Origin: Hondaea fermentalgiana
Lineage: Eukaryota; Sar; Bigyra; Thraustochytrida; Thraustochytriidae
Length of the DNA: 64,000 bases
Assembly: GCA_014084085.1 (NCBI GenBank)
Contig: NPFB01000040.1
Location: forward strand, 427,699 to 491,698
Reading direction: 5' to 3'
Part shown: one piece after another, positions 29,328 to 38,263 of the stretch
Position numbering within the stretch: position 1 is the stretch's first letter
Layout of the letters: every line of letters begins with the position of its first letter
Program-made: the position numbers and the translations under genes
The notes under the pieces: generated by a model
Seen by the model: only the letters and a program-made list of their open reading frames with translations
Told to the model about the DNA's origin: nothing
The model's database searches: none

Positions 29328-32300
29328 ATGAACGCTGTCACGCGTTCGAGGAAACGTCGCTGTCCACTCCGGCTTGATGCAAGGACCCTTCTGCACCTTC
29401 TCCTGCTGTGCATAGCCTTAAATCCAAAGAGCGTCCTCGCAGGTTCTATTTATGCAAACGAAAAGGCTGCTGCAGAGGCGTGTGACGCGTTTACAGAAGC
29501 TGATGCAAACTCTCGGGGCGCTTCAGGCGAACATCTCGTACAAGCTGCAGGAGCGACATTTCCACAACGTCTCTACGAGTCGGCGATATTTGCCTACGGG
29601 TTTATTGCTCCCAACGTCCAAATCTCGTACACTGGTACAGGCAGCAGCAAGGGACTGTGCCGTATCAAGGACTATTGCGAAGAGTGTAAACACTCTTTCA
29701 ACGTTGATTTTGACGGAACGAGCAGCAGCGACCACCGCCAGCCTTCCGTGATCGACCTTGCTGGGAGCGATGCAGTCATGTCGTGGGACTCGTACAATGA
29801 ATATAGCGACCTGGAAATGTACCCTTCAGTGGCTGGTGCGGTCGTTCCCATTTACAACTTGGAAAATGTCCCAGATCTCGTCTTGAGCGCTGAAGTTCTC
29901 AGTCGCATTTTTCGACAATGTGATTATCCCGCAACAGCGGGTTGTGAGCCAGAGTCGATCGCCTATTGGAATCATAGCGACATCTTGGACCTTAATCCTG
30001 GTCGTGAAGACGCGCTGCACGAGGTGTCGCAGCAGCACGGGAAAATCAAAGTCATGGTTCGAGCTGACGGTTCGGGGACGACGGAGATCTTCCGCAGTGC
30101 ACTCTCTTCATTCGAAGAGGCCTTTGAAACCCAGGTCGGCGCTTCTTCCCAGGCGACGTGGAATGCAGTGAATCTCGAGAAGAAAGACACAACTACGGGC
30201 CTTGTCTCATCGGTGCTTTTGACACCTGGGTCCATCTCGTATGCGGTGCTCGCAGATGCTGACGAGATGAACGCGCAGAAAGCAGGAATTAGCAAAGATG
30301 GAACCATTGTGCATGCATCATCAGAGTCTGTCAACTTTGCTGTCATGGAAAAGGGTCTCGATTTTGGCAATAATGGTGACAACTCCACAAGCATGACTGC
30401 CGATATTTTTGGTGCTAAAGGCCGACTCGCTTGGCCTGTCGTGGGATACACGTACTTTGTGCTACGCAAGGACAGCTTACGGGAGGGCGCAACCTGCGTC
30501 AATCGCGAGGCTACGTTTGATTTTCTGACATGGTTTTACACCGACAGTGTGGTTGGCACCTTGGCAGAAACACTCGGATTTGCTAGCCTCCCTTCAGAAG
30601 TCAGTGGTGCCGTTCTCGAGCGAATTCGTACCAGTCTCAAGTGCAATGGCGAACTCGTCTACGCAAAACCTCGCCGAGTTGACGTGCGCTTTGATATAAA
30701 TCCAGTTTTTGAGAATGTATTGGCCCTCGTCGAGCCTGCGTACAAGGTACTTCGTGATACGCTCACTTTCAATGTGGAAACCGCGTCAACTCGTGCTGGC
30801 GCGCCTTCATGGATCAGCGAGGAGATTGCTCAGCCTACAATGCTCATTGACTTTGCCGACACTGTCACCGACGTACTCGCGCGCAATAAGACCAAGACCG
30901 ACCAACTTGGGCTCCGTCGCCTGCGCTTTGCAGGCGTGGCGCACGCGATCGTCTTCAATCTCTGCGGAGCGACAAGCCAGAACGACTGCTCATACTCGAG
31001 TCTTGCCGTCTCGATGAATATCCAGACCTTGGTGGACATACTCAACGGGAGTATAACGCGCTGGGACGCCTCGGGCATCATCGCTATGAACGAAGAGACG
31101 GCCGTGACGCTTCCCAATGAAACGATTCAACTTATTCGCTCGGACGGCGCTTCCAGTATCGATTGGATGGACCGCTTCAGCGCGCAGCTCAGCGCGAAGA
31201 GCAGCGTGACAGACTTTACGTTCACAACATCAGCCATAATGGTGAGCTCGCCGGAAGCTCTCCTCGCAACATTGTATAGCACACCATTCTCAATGGCTGT
31301 AATTCCTCTAGTCTCTCAGCTCGGCTCACTCGCCTCAGCAATCTCCATACAAACGGAGAATGGCAGCACGGTCGAGATTTCAGAGTCTTCGATTCTTGCC
31401 TGTGTTGAAGACATCGATATCTTCTCATCGGCTTCTCCAAGCAATGCGTCTGCGTCATGCTGGCCCTTCGTCGAGGTTCTGGACGCCGTTTTCCCCACGA
31501 ACTTTCTGAATGAGGCGTGCGAAGTCGATGACAACGATGATGACATCGCCCTGAGCGAGGGAGAAGAGTTTGCAGCATTTGTGCACTGGTTTGTGGACGT
31601 TGAAACTCTGCAACGGCCGCTTGCCTCGGCTGAAATGGCGTACGCGCCTTGTCGCTCTTCTTTCGCACTTGCAGATGTCGAGCTAGCAACAACGGCAGTA
31701 ACTTGCGACGGACACTCCGTGATGCTACCGGAACACGACATTGGCGTCATGTCAGATGCGTCCAAGATTGTCATCACGACTGTAGTAATTCTCTCCGAGG
31801 TGAGCATTGTTGGGCTGCTTATTTGGGTCGTAAGAAAGAGGCGCGCAGCGATCATCCGTATATCCTCGCCTGTCTTTCTCGTCCAGGTCTTGGTCGGCGG
31901 ATTCATCTCAGTACACACTGCCATTCTTGTGACCAAGGACGACAGCGTCCTGTACGGTGAGAATGCGGACCTGTACGACGAGAGTGACGTGTACGCAAGT
32001 CTGGACACCAACTGTATGCTGATCCCTATTTTTTTCTTCGTGGGATTTGGAATCATTGTCGTACCGTTGCTGCTGAAGACGTGGCGAGTCAACAAGCTCT
32101 TCAACAACAGACGATTGAGGCGTATTTCCATTTCCAACAGGCAGCTCTTTAAATACGAGCTCATTTTTCTCGCATGCGTCCTCTCGATCTTACTAGCCTG
32201 GCTCACCGTCGATCCACTTCGGTACACGAGAACAATTATTGAAACGGATTCAGTCACAGGTGCGCCAATTCAGTCCGTAGGAATCTGCACGTGCGAAAAT

Positions 32301-32708
32301 CCCTTGCCATTTCTGGTTCCTCTCATTTGCTTTATTGTCGTCTGCTTGGTTTGGGGAAACTACCTGGCATACAAGGGGCGAAATATTCCTACAAAGTTTT
32401 CGGAAGGTCGCTTCATTGCTATGGCGCTTGTCAGCTACTTGGAGCTCTTTGTTCTTGGCATTCCAATCTTCATGGTGACCATCAACACACCCAGTCTCGA
32501 CGGACTCGTCAAAGCTCTGGTGATCATCCTCTGCACACTCGATGCGTTGGGCCTCATCTTTGGCCCCAAAATCTATGGTTACATCTTTTCTCAAGAAGCC
32601 AGGAAGAGTCTGTCAATAACGACCAGGACAACCGCCAATACATCACATTGCCGTCGGAGAACACAACATTTTAATTCCAGAACTTCGGCATCAGTCGCAT
32701 CAAGCTAG
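29328..32708 (+). CDS. Putative phosphate-sensing receptor: PstS-like domains fused to a class C-type 7TM GPCR
   Basis: A 1126-residue single-exon protein. Residues 1-38 are a signal peptide. Residues about 65-440 match the periplasmic phosphate-binding protein PstS: GATFPQ (75-80), SYTGTGSSKG (100-109), AGSDA (145-149) and VRADGSGTT (244-252). These carry the Thr, Phe, Ser, Asp, Arg and Ser-Gly-Thr that bind phosphate in bacterial PstS. A second, degenerate copy spans about 500-770 ('LVDILNGSITRWDASGI', 'LIRSDGASS'). Residues about 813-1090 form seven membrane helices of GABA-B/class C type, with KTWRVNKLF after TM3, 'GNYLAYKGRNIPTKFSEGRFI' between TM5 and TM6 (GABA-B has a related ETRN...YIG), and FGPKIY after TM7. 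Cys-rich spots and N-glycosylation sequons suit an extracellular N-terminus. The inferred role is a plasma-membrane receptor for phosphate or a similar oxyanion. A TTG 9 bases upstream is ignored in favour of the ATG. Confidence 0.85.
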   Translation: MNAVTRSRKRRCPLRLDARTLLHLLLLCIALNPKSVLAGSIYANEKAAAEACDAFTEADANSRGASGEHLVQAAGATFPQRLYESAIFAYGFIAPNVQISYTGTGSSKGLCRIKDYCEECKHSFNVDFDGTSSSDHRQPSVIDLAGSDAVMSWDSYNEYSDLEMYPSVAGAVVPIYNLENVPDLVLSAEVLSRIFRQCDYPATAGCEPESIAYWNHSDILDLNPGREDALHEVSQQHGKIKVMVRADGSGTTEIFRSALSSFEEAFETQVGASSQATWNAVNLEKKDTTTGLVSSVLLTPGSISYAVLADADEMNAQKAGISKDGTIVHASSESVNFAVMEKGLDFGNNGDNSTSMTADIFGAKGRLAWPVVGYTYFVLRKDSLREGATCVNREATFDFLTWFYTDSVVGTLAETLGFASLPSEVSGAVLERIRTSLKCNGELVYAKPRRVDVRFDINPVFENVLALVEPAYKVLRDTLTFNVETASTRAGAPSWISEEIAQPTMLIDFADTVTDVLARNKTKTDQLGLRRLRFAGVAHAIVFNLCGATSQNDCSYSSLAVSMNIQTLVDILNGSITRWDASGIIAMNEETAVTLPNETIQLIRSDGASSIDWMDRFSAQLSAKSSVTDFTFTTSAIMVSSPEALLATLYSTPFSMAVIPLVSQLGSLASAISIQTENGSTVEISESSILACVEDIDIFSSASPSNASASCWPFVEVLDAVFPTNFLNEACEVDDNDDDIALSEGEEFAAFVHWFVDVETLQRPLASAEMAYAPCRSSFALADVELATTAVTCDGHSVMLPEHDIGVMSDASKIVITTVVILSEVSIVGLLIWVVRKRRAAIIRISSPVFLVQVLVGGFISVHTAILVTKDDSVLYGENADLYDESDVYASLDTNCMLIPIFFFVGFGIIVVPLLLKTWRVNKLFNNRRLRRISISNRQLFKYELIFLACVLSILLAWLTVDPLRYTRTIIETDSVTGAPIQSVGICTCENPLPFLVPLICFIVVCLVWGNYLAYKGRNIPTKFSEGRFIAMALVSYLELFVLGIPIFMVTINTPSLDGLVKALVIILCTLDALGLIFGPKIYGYIFSQEARKSLSITTRTTANTSHCRRRTQHFNSRTSASVASS

Positions 32709-33085
32709 CCACTCGCAGTCTAGGTTTCGATCGGCCGCGTTGATTGAAAGTCTCACGAGAATCGATAACCACCAAGGCGGCTGGCCAGGTCTGTGAGAGC
32801 GGTCGTTGAAATGCTATTTTTGTTCTTGAAAGTTGTCAGAGGTCTACGATTTGCAGGCTTGCATCATTGCAGCTTAGTCAGCAAGAATCCAGCAAAAAAC
32901 GATTACTTGAGCCAAGCACGATTGCAAACATTTCTCATGGTTTCGACCGGTTTTGTTCCGATTTTTGGCTCATGACCGTGCGTTCTCAAATCATCTTGGC
33001 GCCGGCCGAGTCTTTTACGATTGGGTCGTGGCCTTGAACCTGGTATTGCCAATAAGCAAACTCGGGGAAACCGTGGGCGTGGGCC
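32709..33085. other. Intergenic region with dispersed repeat copy
   Basis: 3' flank of the receptor and promoter of the ZNHIT2-like gene. It holds the second copy of the dispersed repeat. No gene is seen. Confidence 0.5.
32876..32960. repeat. Dispersed repeat fragment, copy B
   Basis: Partner of 27604-27690, starting TCAGCAAGAATCCAG. It is in the same orientation, 5.3 kb downstream. Confidence 0.45.
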
Positions 33086-34432
33086 ATGGCGAGTGCGTGC
33101 GACGTCTGCGCAGAGAGCGCAGCCGCGTACCGCTGCCCGCGGTGCGCAGCAGCGTACTGCGGCGTGTCGTGCTACAGACGTCATGGAGGCGGCAATTGCA
33201 TGGAGGCCTTTTACAAAGACCAAGTCGAGGGCGAGCTGCGCCTGCGGGCAGCCGAGCGGCGCCGTGGAATCGACCTTGAGCCACCGCGCGATGCCCAGCG
33301 TCTGTTGTCTGTTTCGCGCGAGCAAGCTCAAAAGCGGCTCTTGCTAGAGAAAACAATGGTCGAGCAAGAAGAGAGTGGGGACCAGGGGTCGTCCTCGCCG
33401 CTGCTTGTCGAGCAGAACGACCAAGACCAGGGCGAAGACCGCGACATCGAGCAGCTCGCAGCTCGTCTCAAAGACGTGCTTGGCGTACAGGAACTTACGG
33501 CCAAGAGCATTGAAGAGGCTTCAGTCCACGACCTTGAGGCAGCCATGCTTGAGCAGGACCGCGTCAGATTCCGCACCCAGGTATCCGTCGCTGGTGGGCT
33601 AGATGTGGTGTACGGCGATGACAACGCAAGACTACGTCCGTACGTTCCTTGGTGGACATTTCCGGTGGGACAATACATCTCCTTTCGAGAGCCTCGTGTG
33701 AGCAAGCGGCTCGTGTGGGATCTCGATGGTGGAGAGCAGCAGGATGAAACCGAGGATGAACCGGATGCCCTGCACTCTACGCAATTGAGTGCGCCCATGA
33801 TCTGGTTCGGGGAAACCATGGCAAAAGAAGAGCGAGCATCTGTATTTACTCGCAGTCGAAATGAGTCTCTCGCTTCCATTGGCGCGCCTGCACAAATTGC
33901 AGCCTCCTTCAAATTTCATGTATGTAGTGTCGCTCTGGCATATGTGCACGTTGTAAGACTCTTCAATGGCCTCATTGGCTCGGATAATAGTGACGAGGTT
34001 TTGCGCGAGCTAGCTGCGCACTCAAGCATCTTGCGCGGCGAACGTTTCGCGCCAGAGTCTCTCGAGCAAGTCATGTTGGACTCCTTTGGAACCATCTCGG
34101 CTGCGAACATCTCGGCTTTCAAATCCGCTTTGGCTTCAGAGCAGGCTGCCCCCAGCGCAAGCACGCATTTTGCCATCGAGAGACCTGGCGAGGACGAATT
34201 TGCCGGCGCAAGGCTCTTTGCCAGTCACGAGCAGCAGCTCGTGGACTTACGCGCTCTTACCGCGAGCCCCCAAGAACTTTTGGCTGACGCTCTTTTGGAC
34301 GTGTGGCAGTGCTTTCGAGAATCTCGCACGCGCTCGACTCTTGTGAAGAGGATTGAGCGCAAGCTTTGGTTCATGGTTCTCTGGGCGCAGACGCAGCATG
34401 CTCCTCTCTTTGTCAGCGAACCACTGCCTTGA
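33086..34432 (+). CDS. ZNHIT2: ZNHIT2-like HIT zinc finger protein
   Basis: A 448-residue protein. The N-terminal zf-HIT domain is complete: Cys5, Cys8, Cys17, Cys20, Cys25, Cys29, His33 and Cys38 form two interleaved zinc sites. The rest follows ZNHIT2 layout: a charged linker, an acidic stretch and a helical C-terminal half with 'ALAYVHVVRLFNGLIG' near 290 and the 'RKLWFMVLWAQ' helix at the end. ZNHIT2 links the R2TP/prefoldin-like chaperone to assembly of the U5 snRNP (PRPF8), in nucleus and cytosol. The final 76 bases of coding sequence plus 61 bases of 3' flank are duplicated in tandem just downstream (see the repeat at 34357), so the true C-terminus could be either copy if alternative splicing occurs. 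Confidence 0.8.
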   Translation: MASACDVCAESAAAYRCPRCAAAYCGVSCYRRHGGGNCMEAFYKDQVEGELRLRAAERRRGIDLEPPRDAQRLLSVSREQAQKRLLLEKTMVEQEESGDQGSSSPLLVEQNDQDQGEDRDIEQLAARLKDVLGVQELTAKSIEEASVHDLEAAMLEQDRVRFRTQVSVAGGLDVVYGDDNARLRPYVPWWTFPVGQYISFREPRVSKRLVWDLDGGEQQDETEDEPDALHSTQLSAPMIWFGETMAKEERASVFTRSRNESLASIGAPAQIAASFKFHVCSVALAYVHVVRLFNGLIGSDNSDEVLRELAAHSSILRGERFAPESLEQVMLDSFGTISAANISAFKSALASEQAAPSASTHFAIERPGEDEFAGARLFASHEQQLVDLRALTASPQELLADALLDVWQCFRESRTRSTLVKRIERKLWFMVLWAQTQHAPLFVSEPLP

Positions 34433-34629
34433 AGATGTCCATGGATCTCGAAACGCCAAAGCCATGCATGCCGAGAGTGAGAGCGCCTCCTGCGCGCAAG
34501 CTTTGGTTTATGGTCCTCTGGGCGCAGACGCAGCACGCTCCACTCTTTGTCAGCGAATCACTGCCTTGAAGATGTCATGGATCTCGAAACGCCAACGCAA
34601 TGCATGCCGAGAGTGAGAGCGCCTCCTGG
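34357..34629 (+). repeat. Tandem duplication of the ZNHIT2 3' end
   Basis: Unit 1 is 34357-34493 and unit 2 is 34494-34629. Each starts GCGCAAGCTTTGG, covers the last 24 codons and the stop, and ends GAGAGCGCCTCCTG. In the coding part there are five differences, four of them synonymous third-position changes and one Pro to Ser. After the stop there are two substitutions and one single-base deletion. Confidence 0.9.
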
Positions 34630-35099
34630 CGCTCCACATGCCAATGTATACATACCCATACCAGGCCAAGGACGCTTCTCTCCTCGCGCACGGCCCGTGA
34701 CTCGGCCAGGCATGAGCTTTGTTGGGCCAGCAGTGGCGGCGCAGATGCAGCGCACACGAGTCAAGATAGCGATGGCCGAGCACGCAAGCAATGAAGCAAG
34801 CAAGCAAGCAAGCAAGCAAGCCAAGAAGCAAGTCAAGCAAGACGCAAGCCACCCGAGCACAGCACCAGTATTAGTTATACCTCTTTTGGGTTCGTTCGTG
34901 GCGGTAGGTGAGGTTTCCGAGCAAGACGCACGCGAAGGCAAGCCAGGATCCCTCGCTCGCGAGCCTCGCCCGCGGCGCCCGCGCGGCGGAGAGGAGAGGA
35001 GAGGAGAGCGCGAGACGCGAGCGGAGACGAGAGCAGAGGACACGCCGCGAGAGGAGGCGAGAGAGAGAAGAGAAGACTCCGGCGGCGTGGGCCCGCCGC
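34433..35099. other. Intergenic region with tandem duplication and AAGC repeat
   Basis: It holds the second unit of the duplicated ZNHIT2 end, an (AAGC)n run at about 34791-34822 and a GAGAG repeat near 34990-35010. It then becomes very GC-rich as the promoter of the RGS gene. The frame continuing upstream of 35100 is Arg-rich and not considered coding. Confidence 0.5.
34791..34822. repeat. (AAGC)n tetranucleotide repeat
   Basis: Eight near-perfect units, about 280 bases upstream of the RGS-protein start codon. Confidence 0.85.
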
Positions 35100-36242
35100 A
35101 TGGGCGCGTGCCTGGCGGCGGCCGGGCGCGGCCGCGGGGCCTCCGGGACGGCGAGACGCACGACGCGGGCGGAGTCGGCGCTGGCGGTGCTCTCGTGGGA
35201 CTTCAAGGCGGCGCTGCCCGCGCACGAGGCGAGAGGAGGACAGGGCGCACGCGAAGAGTTTGAGCTTGAAGACAGGGTCTCCGAAGAAGAGGAGGCCGCC
35301 ACGCGCGAACGCCTCGAGGCCCTCAGAGGTACCCTCGACGATCTGCCCCTGAAGTACGTGCTCAAAGACGTGGCGCTACTCCAGGCGTTCAGGGTCTTTA
35401 TCAAGTCGCAGCACGCAAGCGAAAACCTTCTCTTTTACCTTGCCGTGCAAAAATTTCGTAAACACAAGTACGTGCGTCCGAACAATGACCTGCAAGCCAT
35501 TCTCGAGGAGGCCGAGACCACGCTCCCAGCTTCAGATGTGAGTGTGGACGTAACGCGAATGCACATCAACATGGCTCGCTCTTTCCGGCTTCCCATGTCG
35601 CAGGTGAACGCCATCATGGACGCGTTGCGCGTGTACCAAACCTTTTTGCAGGATGGTGCGCGGATGTGGGTTTGTGTCTCGCCTTCCGTGCTCAAAGAGG
35701 TGCAGGAAATTCTCCTCGAAAAGCCCCAACTTACCAAGCAGAACTCTGTCTTTACAAAGGCTGCCGATGAAGCCTTCCAGACCATGGAGCGCGACATCTT
35801 ACCGCGCTTTGTCGAGGCGTGCATGGAGGAAGAGCTTTTGGACCGCATGGCCTACTACGCGCGAATGGCGCAGAATGGGGATCAGACCGCCAAGAAGAAA
35901 GCCTCGCCGCGCAAGAAACCAATGTCGAACAGATTCATGCCGCCGAGCGTCGGCTCGTCTCTGCGCCGACGGGGCGAGGCCGCGGCGGCGCTTACATTCC
36001 GCAGACCACATTCGACGCTAGGCAGGTCCAAGTTGAAGGGAGATGCTGCATCGGGCCCTCAAGGCGTCGAGACGGAGTCCGATGCACCGGATGAGCTCGC
36101 AATCGAGACCTCTGATGAAAATACCGAGTCCCCGAGTCTCGATGAAAGTGAAGAAGCGATTGCATCAGCACGAGCTCGAGCTCGAGCTGCCAAGAAGCGG
36201 CGCGGCTTTCGACACCAACTTCGTGCCCTATCTTCGGGCTGA
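35100..36242 (+). CDS. RGS-domain protein with predicted N-terminal lipid anchor
   Basis: A 380-residue protein. It starts MGAC, with Gly2 in a myristoylation-type context and Cys4 as a possible palmitoylation site, which would hold it at a membrane. Residues about 85-215 are an RGS domain: 'LKYVLKDVALLQAFRVFIKSQ' then 'SENLLFYLAVQKFR' match helices alpha-2 to alpha-4, where RGS proteins read F..FL..E.S.EN..FW. The C-terminal third is basic then acidic and disordered, ending in an Ala-Arg repeat and 'KKRRGFRHQL'. RGS proteins speed GTP hydrolysis by G-alpha subunits and so end GPCR signals. The class C-type receptor gene lies 2.4 kb upstream. Part of the domain lacks the family's usual Trp, so GAP activity is not certain. 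Confidence 0.8.
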   Translation: MGACLAAAGRGRGASGTARRTTRAESALAVLSWDFKAALPAHEARGGQGAREEFELEDRVSEEEEAATRERLEALRGTLDDLPLKYVLKDVALLQAFRVFIKSQHASENLLFYLAVQKFRKHKYVRPNNDLQAILEEAETTLPASDVSVDVTRMHINMARSFRLPMSQVNAIMDALRVYQTFLQDGARMWVCVSPSVLKEVQEILLEKPQLTKQNSVFTKAADEAFQTMERDILPRFVEACMEEELLDRMAYYARMAQNGDQTAKKKASPRKKPMSNRFMPPSVGSSLRRRGEAAAALTFRRPHSTLGRSKLKGDAASGPQGVETESDAPDELAIETSDENTESPSLDESEEAIASARARARAAKKRRGFRHQLRALSSG

Positions 36243-36448
36243 CGCTAAAGCACATACATACTCCTGCTGCTGACATTGGATGCAGAGGTGTGGCTTGTTC
36301 TCATTCTTGTTTGTTTTATGTTTTGTTATCTTATCACTCAATTGTCTTTGTTCTCTCTTTGATTCTTCTTTTTCGATCATTTGCGTCGCTTTCTTGAGCG
36401 CCGTCTTCGTGTTCCCCGTATAAAAACTTTGCTCCCACCCATGGTCTG

Positions 36449-36679
36449 CTAGTCTTTGAGAAACTGCTTTGCCTTGCGCCGCGCTTTCCAGCCAAGGACG
36501 ACGCCGACGACGACTGCGGAGAAACAAGAAAAAAGAAGCCAAGTCAGCCCAGCCTAATTAACCCCGACCTATCGGCTCTTCGCTGCGCGCATGAGCGCGC
36601 CCTGGTGAGTCCGCGCCTCGCCCACGCACGTACCTCCGGCGCTGAAGACCACGAGAAACTGCGTCATGGTGCTCTCCAT
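36449..36679 (-). CDS. STMP1-like membrane microprotein, two exons
   Basis: Exon 1 is 36634-36679 and exon 2 is 36449-36513, joined across a 120-base intron with donor GTACGT and acceptor TTTCTCCGCAG, the same consensus as the carrier gene. The product is 36 residues (32 from the second ATG at 36667): a short start with Met-Thr-Gln-Phe-Leu, one glycine-zipper membrane helix 'FSAGVVVGVVLGW', then the basic tail KARRKAKQFLKD. The opening (MxQFLxxFxxGxVVG) resembles short transmembrane mitochondrial protein 1 (STMP1/mitoregulin-like, 47 residues in mammals), an inner-membrane microprotein. Homology rests on a short motif. The intron that joins the two halves in frame is the main reason to call it. 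Confidence 0.6.
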
Positions 36680-36930
36680 TGTGCACGTCTTTGTTGGTGG
36701 CTCTTCAAGTTGTTTCCGGATTGGCGTCACGGTGTCATTGCAACAGCCAAAAGAAGAACGATTTTCTCTATTTGATTAGTAGAAGGCCCTAGTAAGCCTA
36801 TTGCGATTCGTCTCCTCTCCCCGGCCGATGCATCAGACATTCTTGTCATGAGCGCAAGGCCAGGTCGAGCGAAGCAAGTTCACGCAATGATCCTCGCGCT
36901 CGCGCGATGTATGCCCGTGTGCTTGATGTA

Positions 36931-37605
36931 TCAAACGATAACGCACACGCTAAAAATACCAATGGAACCGACAACACCAAGATCCTTGGCGTCCACAACA
37001 CCCTCCTTGTAGCCGCCCTTGCGCTTCTTCTCGACAACGCCGATGACATCAGCAGCAGCAGGCCGGTCCGTGGCCCCGCCGAGATTTTGCACGGCCGGAT
37101 CAATGGCCCAGCGAAAGAGGAGCTCGCCGGATTTCGTGACCACCACAATGGCGGGCTGCGCGCACCCAAGAGGGTACTTTGAGATGAATGGATGACGACG
37201 GTAGAAAGCCTTTGTTTCCCCAGGACCACCGCTTACAGCAATCTTCACCTTGTATTGTTCCTGCAAAAGTCCACGCAACGCATGCGCAGGGTCGCTGAGA
37301 AATGGAAAGGCTGGCTTCCACGCTTTGATGAGGTCCTCGAGGCCTTTCGGCCCATCGCTGGTGATGCCAATCATTTGACCGCCCGCAGACTTAATGCGCT
37401 CTTGCAGCTTTGAAAACTGCTTCACGTGCTCAGCGCAATACGGGCACCACACGCCGCGCACATACAGCACGAGCGTAAACTCTGCTTTGGACAACGTCTC
37501 CTTCCACCACGCAGCCACGGATTGCGTCCCATAAGGCTGGTACGTTGCAACGCCGGGCTTGCCACGCCATGTTGACACGAGCTCGTCTTGCTGCCCTTCG
37601 ATCAT
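36931..37605 (-). CDS. Peroxiredoxin-like (AhpC/TSA-fold) protein
   Basis: A 224-residue thioredoxin-fold protein. The strand and active-site segment 'TLVLYVRGVWCPYCAEHVKQF' puts a CPYC motif at 54-57, as in bacterial and protist 'peroxiredoxin-like' AhpC/TSA_2 proteins (typically FxRGxWCPxC). The following 'GGQMIGITSDGPKGLEDL' and 'FPFLSDPAHALRGLL' match the family's beta-4 and the Leu-Asp-Pro segment. It probably reduces peroxides or acts as a thiol oxidoreductase. The ATG at 37605 is used; a TTG 15 bases upstream is not. The C-terminal 15 residues are hydrophobic (ending SVCVIV), which may be a membrane tail or read-through of a missed splice site. Confidence 0.65.
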   Translation of the reverse strand: MIEGQQDELVSTWRGKPGVATYQPYGTQSVAAWWKETLSKAEFTLVLYVRGVWCPYCAEHVKQFSKLQERIKSAGGQMIGITSDGPKGLEDLIKAWKPAFPFLSDPAHALRGLLQEQYKVKIAVSGGPGETKAFYRRHPFISKYPLGCAQPAIVVVTKSGELLFRWAIDPAVQNLGGATDRPAAADVIGVVEKKRKGGYKEGVVDAKDLGVVGSIGIFSVCVIV

Positions 37606-38263
37606 CTTGACTTTCCCCAATCGTTGATGGTGGTCCTGCTGTTGCTGTCTTGAATGACGATGGGCTCTGATGCCTCCTCAAACTCTCGCTCGTTCTGGTA
37701 AAGGTTTTCTTCTCGGTCCCGGTGTTGTGGTTTTGCTTGCGACGAGGTCCGAGCAGCAGCCGGATGCTATTGTCGTTCTTCTCGTTGGACTTGGCCAGCT
37801 CGGGCGGGCATCCTCGAGCGTATTGCCGGTGTTCCTTGCTCGCTGCGCAAATCACATCTCGCCGTCGGGCAGATGGGACATTGGCGACGACAAAACCTCG
37901 TGTATTTTGTTTTTTGTAGATACTAGACCTAGCTTTCAGGCCTACTAGGGACTGCCGATGTGCCCGCCGTGCTCCACGTCGCTGTCAGTCCAAAACCAAT
38001 GAGCGAAGTGCTTGAAATGGAAGTGGTCGACGTTGCAGCGGGACATTGTCTTCGGGCCACTAGGAAAAAACCGGCAGCAATGGAAAAACCGCGCTTGCCC
38101 GACGACGAAGGTCACTCCCGGCGATAGCGCAGAGCAGAAAAAGCAAGGAGCGCGAGGTGGAGCGGCGACAGCAGTCAGCTCGCGAGCTGAGCTTGAGAGC
38201 TAGCTAGCGAGCTGAGCTCTCGCTGTCGCAGCGGCCGGCCGCTGCCGATCCAGCCAACAAAGC
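37606..38263. other. Divergent promoter region
   Basis: It lies between the peroxiredoxin-like and coiled-coil genes. No supported gene. An AGCTAGCGAGCTGAGC-rich patch near 38175-38220 precedes the next start. Confidence 0.5.
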
